Assembly (NCBI GenBank): GCA_021159845.1
Contig: JAGHDS010000246.1
Location: 1-5,591 of the forward strand
DNA: 5,591 bases
DNA from: Anaerolineae bacterium
GTDB lineage: Bacteria; Chloroflexota; Anaerolineae; DUEN01
Reading direction: 5' to 3'
Part shown: positions 4,316-5,591 of the stretch, piece by piece
Position numbering within the stretch: the stretch's first letter is position 1
Layout of the letters: each line of letters begins with the position of its first letter
Program-made: the position numbers and the translations under genes
Notes under the pieces: model-generated
What the model was told of the DNA's origin: nothing
Database searches by the model: none
Seen by the model: only the letters and a program-made list of their open reading frames with translations

Positions 4316-5591
4316 TCACCACCGTAGCCGGACGGGTCCGAGCAGCCCCGACGGCCGTCGCTCCGCCACCGGGTCGACCAGCCCCATTGCCAACACCTGC
4401 TCCCATTCGCCGGGCCTGAGCCCCGGGATCGGCCGGGTTCCCTCCCGCTCGCAGCGTCCCTGGACCGCGTTGTAAAGCAGGTTGCTCACGCGCACCTCGA
4501 TCTCATTATGCCCTGCTCGCAGCCAGCGGTCCACCTGGAACCGGTAAGGCGCCCACAGCCGCACGCCTGCGTACTCGCCGTTCACGCGTACTTCCGCCGT
4601 CACCTCGACTCGCCCTAGATCGAGGAACGCAGGGCCAGGCGGCAGACCCTCGGGCAGTTCAAACGTCGTAAGGTAGGAGAGCGTGCCGGAGAAGTCGCGC
4701 AGGCGAGGGTCATCACGCCAGTCCCGGAGATCGACCCATTCCTCGACAGTACCATCGGGCAGCGTGATCCGCCACGGGCCGGTGATCGCCATCTCATGGC
4801 CTCCGGCTGACGGTCGGGGTGGCGCTGTGTTAGGCACACCTGCTGGGGGAAATACGATCACGTGCGCCCGGTTCGGCTCGAACGTGAGCTCCAGGTGGGT
4901 GTAGGCCCCATCATCACAGGCGGGCAATGCCCACATGGTCCCCGACTCGGCATCCCATAGCTGCGGTGCCCTCTCCGTAACCCGCAGGCGAAGGCGCAGC
5001 CGGGTTGGCGCGCTCGGCCGCGCGTTGCCGTCCCGGTATGGGATCGGGTAGCGCAATTGGGTCACGGCCGGGTGGGGGATGAAGTATACGTCCGCGCCTT
5101 CCACGCGCCGATGCGCCCACCATATCATCGCATCCTTGGGATCATCGACAACCACATCGGGTGGGAGACCGCCGGCCGCGCGATAAGCTTCCATAGAGCG
5201 GTATACTCGCACGTCATCACGGCTCAGCAGATCGGCGAAGAGTGAGCGCAACCGGGCGTTGGCCTCCGACCCACCGGCCAGCCCGGGAACACGCTGTGGT
5301 GGGTCACCCAGGATGATGAGCGGCACACCCGCACCCGCTAAAGCGTGCAGCCGCTTCGCCGTCTCCAGCGGTAGATAGCGCACGTGATCCAGTACAATGG
5401 CATGATAGGTCTGGGCGCCCACTTGCAGTCGTCGTTCAGACGCGGCCGTGTGGGCCAGCGCCTCGTCGTTGACCCAATCGAAGGTGTATCCGCCGAGCTC
5501 CAGCGAGGGACGCGGTGCATCCTTCATCTCGGGCCAGCGAAACGGATGTTTGTCCACCACATCCCGCCAGTGGTCGTGGATGGCATAGTAA
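4316..5591 (-). CDS. GH106-like (alpha-L-rhamnosidase type) glycoside hydrolase, C-terminal part
   Basis: The reading frame is open to the right edge, so this is the last 424 residues of a longer protein whose N-terminal portion lies outside. Seen, numbered from the edge: a segment resembling the post-barrel domain of large GH106 and GH2-like enzymes, YTFDWVNDEAL (35-45), then LQVGAQTYHAIVLDHVRYLP (55-74) and AGVPLIILGDPP (88-99). Next is a beta-rich stretch with GADVYFIPHP and PQLWDAESGTMWAL (209-222), the usual form in these enzymes. A C-terminal jelly-roll of the GH2 sugar-binding type contains FSGTLSYLTTFELP (300-313), FLDLGRVEVTAEVRVNGEYA (322-341), LWAPYRFQVDRWL and HNEIEVRVSNLLYN. Stop TGA at 4318-4316. 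Expected role: release of rhamnose or a related sugar from plant or bacterial polysaccharide. Substrate and even family (GH106 versus an unclassified GH2-like group) are inferred, since the catalytic barrel, any signal peptide and the promoter are outside. It appears to head the minus-strand cluster within this window. Confidence 0.75.
   Translation of the reverse strand, partial: YYAIHDHWRDVVDKHPFRWPEMKDAPRPSLELGGYTFDWVNDEALAHTAASERRLQVGAQTYHAIVLDHVRYLPLETAKRLHALAGAGVPLIILGDPPQRVPGLAGGSEANARLRSLFADLLSRDDVRVYRSMEAYRAAGGLPPDVVVDDPKDAMIWWAHRRVEGADVYFIPHPAVTQLRYPIPYRDGNARPSAPTRLRLRLRVTERAPQLWDAESGTMWALPACDDGAYTHLELTFEPNRAHVIVFPPAGVPNTAPPRPSAGGHEMAITGPWRITLPDGTVEEWVDLRDWRDDPRLRDFSGTLSYLTTFELPEGLPPGPAFLDLGRVEVTAEVRVNGEYAGVRLWAPYRFQVDRWLRAGHNEIEVRVSNLLYNAVQGRCEREGTRPIPGLRPGEWEQVLAMGLVDPVAERRPSGLLGPVRLRW

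Overview
The window is GC-rich bacterial DNA without any RNA gene, CRISPR array or recognisable transposase. The gene content (a URO-D superfamily remnant, a soluble clan GH-A hydrolase, a GH106-like hydrolase and a Ste24-type M48 protease) would fit a Chloroflexota-type or similar environmental bacterium. That placement is a weak inference, because no marker gene is present.

Layout, left to right. Positions 1-60 are AT-rich, unlike the rest, and hold a perfect 9-bp inverted repeat. From about 62 to 570 on the plus strand lies the C-terminal part of a uroporphyrinogen-decarboxylase (URO-D) superfamily protein. It has lost its N-terminal portion and carries a one-base frameshift near 142, so I call it a pseudogene. 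A 131-base leader with small dyads precedes a complete, well-conserved FocA-type formate channel at 702-1586 (plus). A strong GC hairpin follows at 1600-1630. The focA gene is convergent with the next block.

The remaining 3.8 kb is a co-directional minus-strand cluster, read from right to left. First comes a large GH106-like glycoside hydrolase whose N-terminus lies beyond the right edge (4316-5591). After a 32-base gap comes an integral-membrane M48/Ste24-like zinc protease (3123-4283). After a 119-base gap comes a cytoplasmic TIM-barrel glycoside hydrolase of the GH5/cellulase-like type (1761-3002). The first two are probably co-transcribed, and the third may be. Together they suggest plant or microbial polysaccharide turnover, with the protease as an unrelated or housekeeping passenger.

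No clearly new system is visible. The most unusual points are the GH5-like protein, which seems to lack the beta-7 catalytic nucleophile and has His in place of the Asn before the acid/base Glu, and the truncated and frameshifted URO-D remnant that abuts AT-rich DNA.
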